DNA of 64,000 bases from Holothuria scabra (GCA_037179385.1 CM074195.1:8881787-8945786), one strand, 5' to 3'. Numbered from the stretch's first letter, positions 45,707 through 58,062 are shown. Translations and numbers: made by a program. The notes: a model not told the origin generated them from the letters alone.

Positions 45707-47936
45707 GGTTTCCAAATGGGTCGCAGCTGCATAAGCTTACTATTGTAAGCTAATAACCTAATTTTCAGGATCGTAACTGTAGCAGACGACAAATACGTTT
45801 GTGTTTACCTCCGATTAGATAATGTGTAGAATCATTGAAAGAACAGGTTACACAGTGGCATTGACGGCGTAAACCTCATTTAAAAGCGACATGTATCCCC
45901 ATTCAAATAGTAGCAGCCTGGATTTGAGCCCTCTCACTTTTAGTCTGATATTCAAAGGACAGGGACAGTCACCCCAATTTTAATTTGAGTTAGGTACCAA
46001 AGAACCCCACAATTTCCTTCTTCTCTCTGGACAAAGTAATTTTAATTTAGGAATAAGTCTCTGTAAAGGGGTGTCAACGTACATAAGCTCCCTGGAGCTT
46101 TTTGTTGTCACTCCTCAGTCTCTTCTGTACCCTGTACATACAAATAATTCATTACATATTTCTCTATATGAAAGACTGAAATAAAGTTCTATGAAATTGA
46201 AATTGAAAACAAAAATGAATTTCATATTGTATTCAAAATAAACCAAGCATTTATTCCTTGTGAATTTCACGATTGGAGAAAACATTTGTCACATGATCCT
46301 TAAGAGCCAATCATGAAACATATGACAGTCTGGTACACGAATTCAAGCCCCCCCCCCCCCCCACAAGTCTCTAAGATTCATCCTCATCCAAACACAATAT
46401 CAGCATTTTGCTTCAACTTCAAGGTGAGCATACAAGTTTCTACTGTGTAATAAAAACGCTTCTAATACAGTACTACATGCTGTGTATTGTGAGTTTGGTA
46501 CTCTGCATGTTTTTAACTTGCTGTCAGTCAAAAAACTGAGCCAGTTGAGAATATACGCGTATGACAATCAAAAAAGCAGTTTGGGGTCAGAGAATTAGTC
46601 CTTTGAACATTTTCAATTTTTTAATCTCATATATTGGAAATTGACTGTTACACCAATTAGTATGTTATTTGTTCAGTTGCCACGGTGAAACGTGTACGAA
46701 AATTACGCAAATATCCTAGATTAAGAATGTGCATTCGTTTCTTAATACATAATATGTTTTTATGGAGGTTGTTGTCTGTTGATGAAAGGAAAGAAAATAA
46801 TTTAGTCGTCTCATCACTCGATTTTGACACCCAAATGTGGAGGAAGCCTCCTACATGCAAACTAGTCACAGGGCTTTGGCGGGCTCCCAAGGTTAATTCC
46901 TCTGTTATTGTGGATTGAGGGGGTCAACAAGCATGAGGGCGCACGGCTAAACTTGGTTTTTGTCTCTAGGGTCATGTTTGGATACATCATTTCAATATAT
47001 ATAACAGCCATTGACGAACTACAGAAATGTTATGAAAAAGTGGATATCATGTGAAATCAAGGGAAGCACCTCAGTAGGCGATGCAAAGACCGTGGACACT
47101 TATATGTAGCAGCATTACAAGAAAAGCAGAAAGACTTCACTTACCGTAACTGGATTACTCTCGTCATCTCCAACCGGCCCCAGCCTCCATCGGTAGCTCC
47201 GCAATCAACCCCATCGTAAGATATATAAGTAATGAATACTTGATATTACAGTTATCAAATGCTTAACATCTGATCTTTCTTTATTCCTCATCATTTCCCT
47301 GTCTCTCACTTTCGATTTATTCTTTTATAAATTGTGGAAGGGGTTAGAAAAGTAGGAAAGGGTAGACTTGCTCCCCTGGGAAGACCTGTTAGGATGTGAG
47401 AATACTGAAGGGAGCATTTACAAAGGTGTAAATTGAAGCTTCTTGAAGAGTGTGAAGCATGTCAAACTGAAAATGTGAAAAAGCACTTTAGAATTTTCAT
47501 AATATTTTTATAATTGCATGCATGGAGTAGCAGTCTGTTGGTGATGCAGCGTTGTTTAATGTGGGAAACTTTAAGAGCTATAATTTTCTTTCTTTTGTTG
47601 AAGCCACCGCTCTCCCCATTATGAGGCTCTGACGGAAATGTAGCGAGCAATAGGCGTATACGAGGGGGTGCCAGAGGGGACACTGGACCTCCCAATTCGG
47701 GCATAAACAGTTGGTCCATTGAGTGAAGCCTGCAGCCTTAAACCTGATAAATAGTGCAATTGACCAATATTGCGGCCAAAATTGCTCTTGCCTCCTACAC
47801 AAATTTATTCCCTGTACGCCTATGAAACGAACTATAAAAACTATTCTTACATTCCAACCCCTAATTTATTGCATTTGCCTTTTCATTATTTTTTTTTTTA
47901 AAGTTGGAGCGGATGTTCCCAATTTCCCTGGAATGT
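45707..47936. other. No gene recognised
   Basis: C tract at about 46350-46363. A possible minus-strand exon at about 47149-47220 was considered and not accepted. No other repeats with clear ends. Confidence 0.4.
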
Positions 47937-47944
47937 GAGGGGAA

Positions 47945-48189
47945 CAGTGGCGGAGCTATCGTATAGTCAGAGGGGCGGTCGCCCCCCTCCCCCTTGACGG
48001 ACGCAAATTGCTTATCAGCTCCCTTTTTATTTTATTTTACCTATTGAAGCACATGTATCTACCTACATAAAAGCGACCTACAGCCTATTTTTCGCCCCCT
48101 CTGACCAAATATCCTTGCCGTACAAACTCTGAATCGTCCCTTCAGGCCATTCTTGCCCCCTCTGACTGAATTCTCTTTCTCCGCCACTG
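47945..48189. mobile_element. 245-bp hAT-type MITE with 8-bp target duplication
   Basis: Ends CAGTGGCGGAG and CTCCGCCACTG; GAGGGGAA at 47937-47944 and 48190-48197 is an exact 8-bp duplication. Inner parts include CCCCCTCTGAC repeats. Different family from 44118 but the same superfamily signature. Confidence 0.9.
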
Positions 48190-48197
48190 GAGGGGAA

Positions 48198-49079
48198 TGC
48201 CTCACCTCAAGAATCACGCGCATGGAATTTGTAGAACATAACACTTGTAAACGAAAAGCCTAAAGATATTGTCACGGATGTGAAGTTACGTGGCACAGTG
48301 TTGACATTCCTTTTGTTTACCCAATATTATTTTATATTAATTATCTTTTAAAATTACATTAATAATGTCTTAATTAGCTATCGGATAGTCGGTTATTAAT
48401 ATTGGTGATTTTCAAGGACACAGTTTTATTTTCCAAACTAAATTTGGGACAAAAAATGTTACGACTGTCCTTGAGATGAAGATATAGACGAATCCGATTC
48501 ATCCGATTAGCGCTTGTTTTTAGTGCATATTAAGCTCATGTTTCTCAATGATGAAATGCAAATCAGAAATTGCCCTGTAAAATGGTCATTTTTTACCATT
48601 TTCTTGGTTTTCAATGCAACTTACATTGAATATCAAATTTTATCATTTTCATGTCACATCACTTGGGATGACTGCAAGAGCAGTCACCCCAAATTGAAGC
48701 AGTGTAGTAGACTGTCCAGTTTCATGATTGGCTGATGGGAGGCATGTGACATTGTTCCTTTCTCTTCAAATGTGAAATTTACCAGAAATAACTGCTTGGT
48801 TTACCTTGAATATGCAATAGTTAAATCATGAAATGTAGTGAAAGATACTCTGAAGAGAAATAAGATGAAAATTTTGTTTTTAAGTTTTTTCTTCAAAATA
48901 AATTTGGAGGTACTGCTCTTTACCTTTAGTTGAAGTTAAATTTTGACAAGTTTTCCTTAATTTGATGTTACGGAATTAAGTGAGTTTGATATTTTTAGGA
49001 GATTTACCGCTAGTGTGATTAAATTACTTCACGATTCCTCGAGTGTGTGGTCTAGTTGGCGAAGGTTCTGGCACTCTCA
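48198..49079. other. No gene; isolated TIR-family end at about 48484
   Basis: ATAGACGAATCCGATTCATC...AGCGCTTGTTTTTAGTG at 48485-48523 matches one end of the TAGACRAATCCG elements (50063, 56079); the other end was not found. Remainder unremarkable. Confidence 0.45.
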
Positions 49080-49897
49080 CTTGGAACTTGATCCATACTT
49101 CTGCTTTGCGGTTTAAATATTTTGAGAGATTTACTCGTAGTATTTAAATTTTGACTACATAATGTACCGATGACTGAACAAATACTGCACCATTTTGCAT
49201 CTTAACCCACTGAAGACCGGAAAATACTTTTCTTTGATAGTATGTATGTCACTTGTAAAATTTCTACAAAGACTAAAAATGGGTATTTTGAAAATTTTCA
49301 TGCCCCCCAAATAGGAAAATCCTAAAACGTAGGCCTATATTCAGTTCAAAGTTTTGCCAAACATAGCACCATTTTGCAGCTAGCAAATCTAACGCAAAGT
49401 AAGTTTCCCAGAGCGGGAAACAACTAATTTTGGCTTTCCTATTGAAGCTGAAATCTATTCAAATATTGCCCTATATCTGCGATCTACGTTCTCCTGAAGT
49501 TCACAATTTTTCCCAAGAGAAAAGAAGATACCGGTTGCCTTTAGTCTCATCCCCCAGGCCATGGCACAGATCAGAAATGCCCAGATTTTGGGTCCCTACA
49601 AAGTGGATGCATTATCATTTTTCATAGATTAATTTTTTATTCACACTACTTGACAAGTGGCAGACATGAGATTCGTATTTCAAGGCTGGGTACATCCAAC
49701 CTAAAACACGTGAGAAGTGCCGTTTCCAGCCACCTGGAGGGTTTGTACCCAATTTTTTTTCTACGCTCCGCGTCAACTGACGGTGGCGCTCCGCTTAGAT
49801 AGTAGTGCCGCGCCTGACCCTCGGAGGTACCAGCCCCCCACTTGTTACCTAGCCCCCCCCCCCCAAAAAAAAAAAATCCATCTTGGCTACTACACTG
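49080..49897. mobile_element. Older, inverted, partial copy of the 44118 hAT-type element
   Basis: Reverse complement aligns with about 44118-45080 of the other copy: TGGCTACTACACTG end, GTACCAGCCCCCCACTTGTTACCTAGCCCCCC, TCCGCTTAGATAG, AAGTGCCGTTTCC, CTGATCTGTG, GCAAAATGGTG and AATGTACCGATGA landmarks in order. It has only one copy of the segment that is duplicated inside 44118. The far end is lost or unrecognisable. Confidence 0.82.
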
Positions 49898-50062
49898 CTT
49901 GGAAGACCAAGGGTTCGATTTACAGGCCGGGTCATAACAAATATTTATAAGTTAGAATCTACTGCTGTTGTTCTTGATGTTCCACATAAACAGTAAAGTA
50001 GGGATAACAGTCCAGTACCCCACAACAGGAAAAGGTAGAGAGGGCGCCTGTGGTCTAACCTA

Positions 50063-50330
50063 TAGACAAATCCGATCAGCGCTTGAGTTTATTGACTGTA
50101 GGGATCCATTAATGCCAGTGGGGTCCATGCTCAAATCGTCTTTATTTATATGCCGACAAGAATTTTACATCCTTATACTAAGTAAAATTGAGGGAAGCAA
50201 TATACAATTTAGGATGAAATCATCCATATTACACGTAAGCAAGGAAATTGAAAAATTTTTACAAAGGTGATAAAGACCCCAGTTATGGCCGACTGAAATC
50301 AGACCATCACTTGCCCTCCGGATTTGTCTA
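50063..50330. mobile_element. TA-targeting MITE, TAGACRAATCCG family, copy A
   Basis: Left end TAGACAAATCCGATCAGCGC and right end CCGGATTTGTCTA. TA precedes it (50061-50062); the right flank is CA, so the duplication has mutated. Interior shares GACCCCAGT.ATGGCCGACTGAA with copy B in opposite orientation. Confidence 0.75.
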
Positions 50331-51610
50331 CATTTCGCTATTTTTTCTTTATTTATCAGTTTATCAGTTGGTAGGAAATCACACGGAAAGACTACAACCT
50401 CTTTCCCCAGACAGTTAAATTTTCCCCAGAACATACTTACTTAAGTCCCTCCAACAACTGTCTGAAAGTCATCCTTATCCAGCTGTTCAGAGACAATCTC
50501 CGTTTATTGCTCCAGGATTAGAATACAAGACGCAATGTGTAGTCAAAACACTCTCAATACAAAATATGTGTTTCGTAATAAGGGCTATGATACTATTCGC
50601 TTACTTTTGAATTTGCTGTTAATCAAAGAACTGTGCCATTGAGAGTTTTTGTAGACAACTACAAAAATTGTGGATTGGGGTGAGAATTGACTGCCTTTAA
50701 AATGACGCGGGTCGCACTTGAACCAAACTGAATCTCCTCATCGGACAGATTTTGTAGTTTTGTAGTTTCGAAAATTTAATGAAATACATTTAATACAATA
50801 TTTAAAATTATACTAATCAAAGCGGCAATCAGAGATTTCTTTTACATTTTTTCACAACTTTAATACTGCACCACGTTTACAAGTATATAAACTTACAACT
50901 AACAAAAAATGATGCCTTACCACGGTCTAACGTCCTGCTTGGTATGTAGAGTGTCTGGAGGGTATCTAGTCCTTCGTCTGTGTGGAGGTAATTACGTTAC
51001 CCGTAATATTCAGAAATTTGTTTAAACAGAAATGAACACAAAATTAAAGTTTTTTCTAATCTTTAAATCCTGAATAAATTCAATGAAATTATATTGTCAA
51101 AATAAAGAAATATAATAGAGCAGTGGAAGAAAAATGTTATCGGTGAATTCTAGGAATATTTTAAGTAATTTTCATCCTACTTTGAGTCATGTCTGAAGCC
51201 TTACTTCTCTTACACAGCATGAAGGCTTGGCCTGAACAAATGTCCTCCTAAAATTAGAATTATATTCCTATTTTGATAGATTTTGGCTGATGCCATCTTC
51301 GTCTTGAGTTTCTCATAGAATTTTTTGGAAAACAATAAGATCCCAATGCTACTTTTTGTAGGTTTTGACCAACCTGAGTACTGAATTACTCAAGATGCGG
51401 CACTCACTGTAGTTGGTTAGTTAGTAAGTTAGGTCAGGGAGGTGTTAGTAATGTTACGAGACGACATCAACCAGATTGAATCCTTGGACGAGCGAGTGAA
51501 AAGTTCTAGAAAGTGCTAGCATCGGTGTTGTCTCTCGAGCATATTGAACGGGTAACCCCAGAGAACATTCGCACAGTTACGAGAATGTACGATCACCTAC
51601 TGGAAACTAC
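50331..51610. other. No feature recognised
   Basis: AT-rich sequence without supported genes or repeats. Confidence 0.35.
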
Positions 51611-51614
51611 TGTA

Positions 51615-52082
51615 GGTAGCGGACCACTAACTCCAATACTCATGTCCGGGAAAATGTTTACTGACAGACAAAGCGCCATAAAAAAATTATGGAATGTTGT
51701 TCCTGACTGTGTTACTTACAAAATATGATCATTTTGCATTTGGATTTTGTAGACAATGAGTTGAAATACATACTGTGCAAAATTCAAGGCAACCTGACCA
51801 ATTTTAGTGCCATTTTTTTATTGTATTACTCCGCTCTGTGAAATGCCGTTTTTGAGTAGCTATTATGGCGGGAAACACATCCCTATCTTTCAAGGCTCTC
51901 TAGCTCAAAATTTCAATGGTCATGGTATGGAAATTTGAAAGTGCCATGAAAGCCGAGATTGTGGGCTTCGATCAGAGGGGTAGCATGTCCTGGTTGAAAA
52001 CTTCTACTGGGAGCTAGGGGGCACGGAAGTAGCCTAATTTAGTGTGTAAGTCAATGGGACTTATAATTAGTGGCCCGCTACC
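51615..52082. mobile_element. GGTAGCGG-family TIR element, left copy
   Basis: 468 bp; ends GGTAGCGGACCACTAA and TTAGTGGCCCGCTACC. Differs from the copy at 53848-54314 by one C/T substitution and one T in a homopolymer. Same family as the resident element of the array units but younger. Flanked by TGTA on the left and TTAA on the right. No coding capacity. Confidence 0.88.
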
Positions 52083-53847
52083 TTAAGGCAAGTTATGAAA
52101 TTTTTAAATTTTTTAGCTAGAGACCCAAAGTTGGTCTTAAATGTTTGCTTGTGGTCACCAAAATGGAAATACATGCTGACGAGGAACAATTTCATGCTTG
52201 AGTGATTTTTAGGGCCAAAAGTGGCATTTTTGGCCAAAATTATCAGTTTTCTTGTTAAAGTTGACAATTTAAGCAGAATTCATTAAAATTTCGTCAAAAA
52301 AGAAAACTTAGCAAGCTCATGATCCTCTGGGTAGATCATAGCATCATAAAAGTGAAGTATTTATGTCATCCTGAGGGATCCGTAGCTTGCCCCAGTGCAT
52401 TTGGTATGTACCTAAGCAACAGCCAGCCTCAAGCAGTTTTTGTACAGTGGACTTTGTTCAGTGGTTCTGCACATAAAACACATGCTGGGTTGTGAAATGA
52501 CTGGACCCAAAGCAGTTAAACTGTGTGCACCTGTTGAGCGAAGTGTCCAGGAATGTTGCGTTACAGTGAAGGTATGCCATAAACTTAAAGAAGTGAGTGA
52601 ATTTTCATTACCTGCAACCAACTTAAATTTCTGCTAGGTCCTGTGGCAAAACAGGATAACTTGAAGAATAAAAAAGATGCTTGTATCAAAAGAGGTAGGA
52701 TTAGGGAGCTACAAATTGGTGCCTGAGTAGCCTTGGCTGTATATGAGTAGGCCTAGGCTAGTACTACAGTAGGACCTATGGTGGCGTTGGGGGGGGGGAG
52801 GTATATTGCCTGTTAAATTCAGCACAGATCAGAGTGAATTGTTAGCCCTACACCCTTAAATTTAGAAACTCTCCTAACTTCTTTTATTTTTAATGTCATG
52901 TCTCTTTTATTTTGTTCTTCCATTTTAGACCTTAAAGGCTTAAGGGCTTGGTATACAGGCCCAGTGTAAACAGGGAAGCCTAACTAGATCACAGTGGAAG
53001 CAGGGTGAGCAACAGTCAGACAACTGAAATACCTGATGTCTTCATGCTAGGGGTGGAGGAAGTTTTTGCCAAGGTAGGTATGTTGCAAACTGTTGACTCT
53101 TAAACCCACATGAAGTAAATTCCACTCCATTGGTACCTGCTCCCTGTTTTGTTAAATGCAAGAGGAAGTAGGCCCAGAGACCTAATCTGGCTTTTTAAAG
53201 CATGATGGCTGCATAGAAACCCCTTTCACTGTAGTCATATGTAGCAACCATACAGTCCTGTAGCTTAAATTTTCAGTTTTTGTTTTTGTACCGAGGTGTT
53301 CCATGCCACCTGTTCCCATGTGCTTGCATATTTGGATTCATTAAGATGTTGCTCATGTATAACCTAAATTTCTTCAGAATTTATAAGAAACCACATGGCC
53401 TGTTGTTAAATCAAGCAGATGTTTATGATAATGTAGTAAGAGTGTGAAAATTAAGCTGCTAAATCCAACTTATTTTCTTATCCACAGAGTTGATGGTGCA
53501 AGCATGTACAGTACATCAGCATACAGAAACAAGTCTGTGAAAGTGTGAGAAGCACCAAAAGTGAAGTTGAGAGTACCCTCATAAGCAGAGATGCTGAGAT
53601 TACAATACTGTCTTGGTACAGATCAGAAATGATGAGTAAGAAACTCAGTAGAGGATTAACCAGTACATTAAAGTGTATTTTAGGTTGCCGGCAAATTTTG
53701 CCCTATCAGGGGTATAGATTTGCTAAGACTTACTGCCCAGAGAAGACTGTCAAATGAAATGATGGGTTTATATTCTTTGTGAGGATACTCTAGGGATTAC
53801 CTGTGCAAATTTTTTTATGGAAAAATCCAACTCGGCCACTGCCTTAA
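52083..53847. other. 1765-bp segment enclosed by the two GGTAGCGG elements
   Basis: Starts TTAAGGCA and ends TGCCTTAA, i.e. a perfect 8-bp inverted repeat at its own limits. No frame of convincing length or domain; AT-rich. Could be host DNA trapped between two insertions or the body of a composite element. Confidence 0.5.
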
Positions 53848-54314
53848 GGTAGCGGACCACTAACTCCAATACTCATGTCCGGGAAAATGTTTACTGACAG
53901 ACAAAGCGCCATAAAAAAATTATGGAATGTTGTTTCTGACTGTGTTACTTACAAAATATGATCATTTTGCATTTGGATTTTGTAGACAATGAGTTGAAAT
54001 ACATACTGTGCAAAATTCAAGGCAACCTGACCAATTTTAGTGCCATTTTTTATTGTATTACTCCGCTCTGTGAAATGCCGTTTTTGAGTAGCTATTATGG
54101 CGGGAAACACATCCCTATCTTTCAAGGCTCTCTAGCTCAAAATTTCAATGGTCATGGTATGGAAATTTGAAAGTGCCATGAAAGCCGAGATTGTGGGCTT
54201 CGATCAGAGGGGTAGCATGTCCTGGTTGAAAACTTCTACTGGGAGCTAGGGGGCACGGAAGTAGCCTAATTTAGTGTGTAAGTCAATGGGACTTATAATT
54301 AGTGGCCCGCTACC
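53848..54314. mobile_element. GGTAGCGG-family TIR element, right copy
   Basis: 467 bp, same orientation and nearly identical sequence to 51615-52082. Left flank TTAA, right flank TGTA, mirror image of the first copy's flanks. Confidence 0.88.
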
Positions 54315-54825
54315 TGTATGATGTAATGGCCTAATTATAGCCAACTTGTGGTTATGGGTTACTGAGCCCAGAACTTTCGCTGTTTGTTTTGTACGAGATC
54401 AAACGAGACGTTTCCATAAGAGTGAGTTCCAGACTTTTCTGGAAGAACTACCAGATATATAAAAGGTCATGCAAGCAGTGTGACAGGAGAGAAGAGAACA
54501 GAAGATACACAGATAATACAGAAACCAGACGTCTGCTTCGCCGCCTAACGCTGTAATTGTGTCGCCATTTACCGATCACTATAGTCTTCATCCTGCCTTC
54601 GCGGAACCGAGTCCTACGCTGTGCTGCTGTACAATCGACGCTAACAACACTACCCCTTGGACAAAGAGTGATACCGTAAGCTGTAAAAGATTGTAAGTAG
54701 ATTTAAGATTAATTGTTGTGAATTTAAGGAAGTAAGAGGTGAATAATAATTAAGTTGTTGATTTTAATCTCGCTCTTCTGTGGTCTTTCGCTGTTGTTGG
54801 TTTGAATTGCGACCAAGCCGTAACA
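54315..54825 (+). mobile_element. Candidate solo LTR
   Basis: Begins TGTATGATGTAATGG and ends CCGTAACA (TG...CA ends), about 511 bp, with a TATATAAAAGG box at about 54456-54466 and a downstream region with the look of an R/U5 segment. No clear 5-bp target duplication, and the start abuts the preceding element exactly, so the call is tentative; an unrelated promoter fragment is possible. Confidence 0.35.
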
Positions 54826-54842
54826 CTAATAACACCTCCCTG

Positions 54843-55040
54843 GTTAGATGGAGTTATACGACTCAGTTTCCAAACTCTCGGTTCAAGTCGAGCCGGCCAC
54901 GGCCTTTTTTTCCAGTTGTGGCTCACTGGCTTGTTTTCCCTACTCCATTGCTTATACGGAGCATCGTGTACAACGGCAGTAGGTTCCATTTTTAGAGTCT
55001 TTGGTATGACTCGACCTGGGAATAGAACCCGGACAATCAC
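54843..55040. repeat. Dispersed repeat R1, copy 1
   Basis: TTAGATGGAG, GACTCAGTTTCC, TCAAGTCGAGCCGGCCA, GGCTCACTGGCTTGTT and TGCTTATACGGAGCATC recur at 59704-59850, and partly at 59153-59213. Its right end (CGACCTGGGAATAGAACCCGG) resembles a reversed RNA polymerase III B box, so it may be a tRNA-related SINE; not proven. Confidence 0.6.
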
Positions 55041-55643
55041 TGTAGCAATATGACATAGGACTATTACCTTACATTACGTCTAGTATAATGACTCTATATA
55101 TTGTGTTCTCTAAACATGCCCTCCGGATATTCAGCAAGACTGTAGCTAGGATTTCATCTGGGGAAACGGTGAAAGAAATGATGACTGATAGCCTTTATTG
55201 GGGGGGGGGGGATCTTAGGGGGAGGGGTGATGTGCCCCTCCACTACACCCCTCTTTATGGTAAATATTGGCTTAGGAAAGGTGGGCTGGATTAAAGATGG
55301 TGCTGCATTTGATTCTATAGGGACGCTACCACTACCTTCTTCTAACGTCTGCTCCCTCGTTTTTCCTTTTTTTCTCTCTTTTTACCCCCCCCCCCCCCCC
55401 TCGTTCCGTCGATATTTACAAGAATACGCTTCTATCTTTATAAAAGGAAAATTATCAAATAATCTGATGTTCAATCGTTCTAATAACTACGGGTTTTACA
55501 ACTTGGCATGTGAACATTTGAAGTATACTTAAGAAAGGGTGTACAAAGAAAGGAAAAAGAACAAACAAAATCATAAAAAAGAGATCATGAGCCATAACGT
55601 TCATCATTAATTTGAGAGATGATGGTCCATTATTTTTCAGAAC
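55041..55643. other. No gene; G and C tracts
   Basis: G tract at about 55200-55210, C tract at about 55386-55400. Nothing else supported on either strand. Confidence 0.35.
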
Positions 55644-55784
55644 CTGACTGTTCTTGGCAGTTGAATCCGGTAAAACCATCGGCGCATCCTTTCGAGCAGA
55701 CACCAGAAATACGGTTACAGTCATGCCGGTCGGAACAGTGGCAATTTTCTTCGCAATTTGCCCCAAATTTTCCCTCTGGACAAG
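55644..55784 (-). CDS. EGF-like exon of a Tie/MEGF-like receptor gene (most 3' exon seen)
   Basis: On the minus strand, a CCTCAG acceptor precedes 55784 and a CAG|GTTCTG donor follows 55644; 47 codons, phase 1 at both ends. Translation begins CPEGKFGANCEENCHC and continues with a second cysteine cluster CSKGCADGFTGFNC, the EGF-like spacing seen in Tie receptors and multiple-EGF proteins. It joins in frame to the exon at 58556. Extracellular, probably ligand-binding or structural. Further exons toward lower coordinates (transmembrane, kinase or other) were not recognised, so the kind of intracellular part is unknown. Confidence 0.72.
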
Positions 55785-56078
55785 CTGAGGTAAAAGAATA
55801 CATAAAAAGTAACCAAAACAAGAATACATAAAAAGTAACCAAAACCATTAAAACCAATCAGTTCTGTTCCTTTCAAATTGCTCTTTAATTTTCACAATTC
55901 TTCAGTTTATTTCCCACTCAGTCTCAAGAATATTTTGTTATTTCTATGATTTAGTTTGCAATTTTCACGGGATAGAATGCATTTAAAATGTATGCTTTCG
56001 ATTTTGTCTTGCAGATTTGTGCTATATTAAAATGAGGATCAACAAGACATGCACTACAAAAACACATCATCTCTCCTA
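55785..56078. other. Intronic sequence of the EGF-type gene
   Basis: No feature recognised before the MITE at 56079. Confidence 0.4.
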
Positions 56079-56339
56079 TAGACGAATCCGGACAGATTGT
56101 GATGGTCTGACTTTAGTCGGCCATTACTGGGGTCCATCACCTTTAATCTTTAAATTTCCTTCCTTACCTGTTCCATGGATGGATGTACACTGAAGTGTGT
56201 CTTAATTTTCTCAACTTCACAGAATACGAGGATTTGAAATTCACGTAGACAATAAATGAAGACGATATAAGGTTAATCATTAGACCCCACTAATGGCTGC
56301 CTACAGTCACTAAAAACAAGCGCTTATCGGATTCGTCTA
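56079..56339. mobile_element. TA-targeting MITE, TAGACRAATCCG family, copy B
   Basis: Ends TAGACGAATCCGG and TATCGGATTCGTCTA; TA at 56077-56078 and 56340-56341. 261 bp, lies in the presumed intron of the EGF-type gene. Confidence 0.88.
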
Positions 56340-57618
56340 TAAGAGCCCAAAAGTAAAAATATCACCACTGACGGTATATTAGACGATCCTGTAAGCATGG
56401 AGGGAGAGGGGGGTGGTGGTCGATGAGTTCGAACTCTTTCCTTGAAAAACGAACTTCTTCTGTGAATTGTTTCATGTTCTTTCATCTGCCGCAGTCTGTG
56501 TTAATTAACATCATCAGCACCATTTTCACCAATCCTTTTAAAAAGTACCAAGATTTTCGTGAGCTTTTTGAGCTCTCAGTATTAACAATGTAATTGTCAG
56601 TATCATAGCAACTCTAATGTATCTGACGAATCAGTCGGTCCCAATATGTTGAATGTTCGTAGGACACGCACTGGCTACGTAGCTAATGTGTGTGATTTTT
56701 TAAGTACCCAGGATACAGTAATGACAAACAAGGCAATTCAATTTGAAATGCCTGGCTCTCCTTTTAAAAAGTCATGTTCAATGAAAAATCGGAAGCTCTA
56801 TCGGATGATCACGAAACGGCTTTGTCTTGAAATTTGCACGGGAACTCCTTTTGGGGGAACTAAAGCTGTCTAGTCAAAGGGTCTTTTTGCAACCTTCTGT
56901 CATAATTCTAAATCAATGATTTCTGATGCAACATTTGGACTCGTCTGCCCAAAATTTGGCACGGTTTGCACTTTATGACCATCATTAGTGAAATAAAGTT
57001 ACAAAGTAAAAAAAACCACAAAAGTGAAAGGAAATCAGTTACCATTTTTCTACAGCCTGAAGTTGAGGCGTCGTTGGAAAGAATATTGGACTCTTTACAT
57101 ATTTTTGGAAAAAAACCTTTCCCGCATAATCACAATTTTCTGGTGCAAAGAGCAATTTCACCCTTCGCGTCTACTGCTCTATTCTTTCATACTGTCTCAA
57201 TTACATTCTTAGGGAGTTTTACAGCAGTTCTCATGAAATATTTCGGTCCAATTCACTTGTAGCGGCATGCATCTTATGCTTCAGAGGCACCGACATTCGC
57301 AGATGAATGGATACCCTTCCCCATCGATTTCAATTTCCGCATAGGCGTTTAAAGCCGGGTCCACACGATGCGACGCGACTAAATGCAACAAGACTGTCTT
57401 GTCGTGGTTTGTGACTGACGACTAACTAGTTTTAAGAGCATAGTGTTCACATTGTGCAAAAAGTCGCAGGTCCATGAAGCTATTCACCCAAAATTATAAC
57501 GTTTCACATACTCTTCATGTGTTACGTTGAAGAGACAGTAATGTGTTCTGTCCATTTCGGTTAACTTATCTTCGCTGGCTTCATTCCAGAAGTCCGTCGT
57601 TGTTGTCAGTTTCACGTT

Positions 57619-57660
57619 CCAGTTTCATGCCACCGAACATGTTCGGTCGCATGAAACTGG
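57619..57660. repeat. 42-bp near-perfect palindrome
   Basis: Two 21-base arms meet at ACATGT with a single mismatch (C opposite C at 57630/57649 region). Could fold into a long hairpin. Confidence 0.85.
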
Positions 57661-58028
57661 GTTGCGCGTCTGCTTGCAACCAATTGCAGAGCATTCCACA
57701 CATCTGAGGTTTTAGCATATCTCTGATGAAAACATATTGTAGCCTCAGGAAAGGTAAATTTATTTTGTCAGTTAACTTTACTCCTAACCGACCAAAATTG
57801 GATGGGTTGGGGCAAGGACAAAGGCTGAGATGTAAATGCCCCCTTCCGTCCCCTGTAGCGCGGCCACTGGTCCCTGTCCCAATCTCCCTTACTCCTATGA
57901 CTCGTCCCTAAAGATGCACATAACTAAACCGTGGAGGAACCCCCGATTTCTGTGTTTATTGGTACCGTAATGAACTCTTATTCAGTTGATTACATGCAAG
58001 GGTGATATTGTCGTGCAGGTTTTATTAC

Positions 58029-58062
58029 AAATACACACACACACGCACCCACACACACACAC
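58029..58062 (+). repeat. CA microsatellite
   Basis: Interrupted run of CA dinucleotides followed by GAGCGCGCG. Confidence 0.9.

Noticed and set aside
47149..47222. Possible minus-strand exon ending in a good GTAAGT donor (reading YDGVDCGATDGGWG)
   Set aside because: Donor is convincing but no acceptor is visible upstream and no family was recognised; left out as a gene.
51615..54314. Ordinary LTR retrotransposon
   Set aside because: The terminal copies have inverted ends of their own (GGTAGCGG...CCGCTACC), not TG...CA, no primer-binding site or polypurine tract was seen, and the interior lacks coding sequence.
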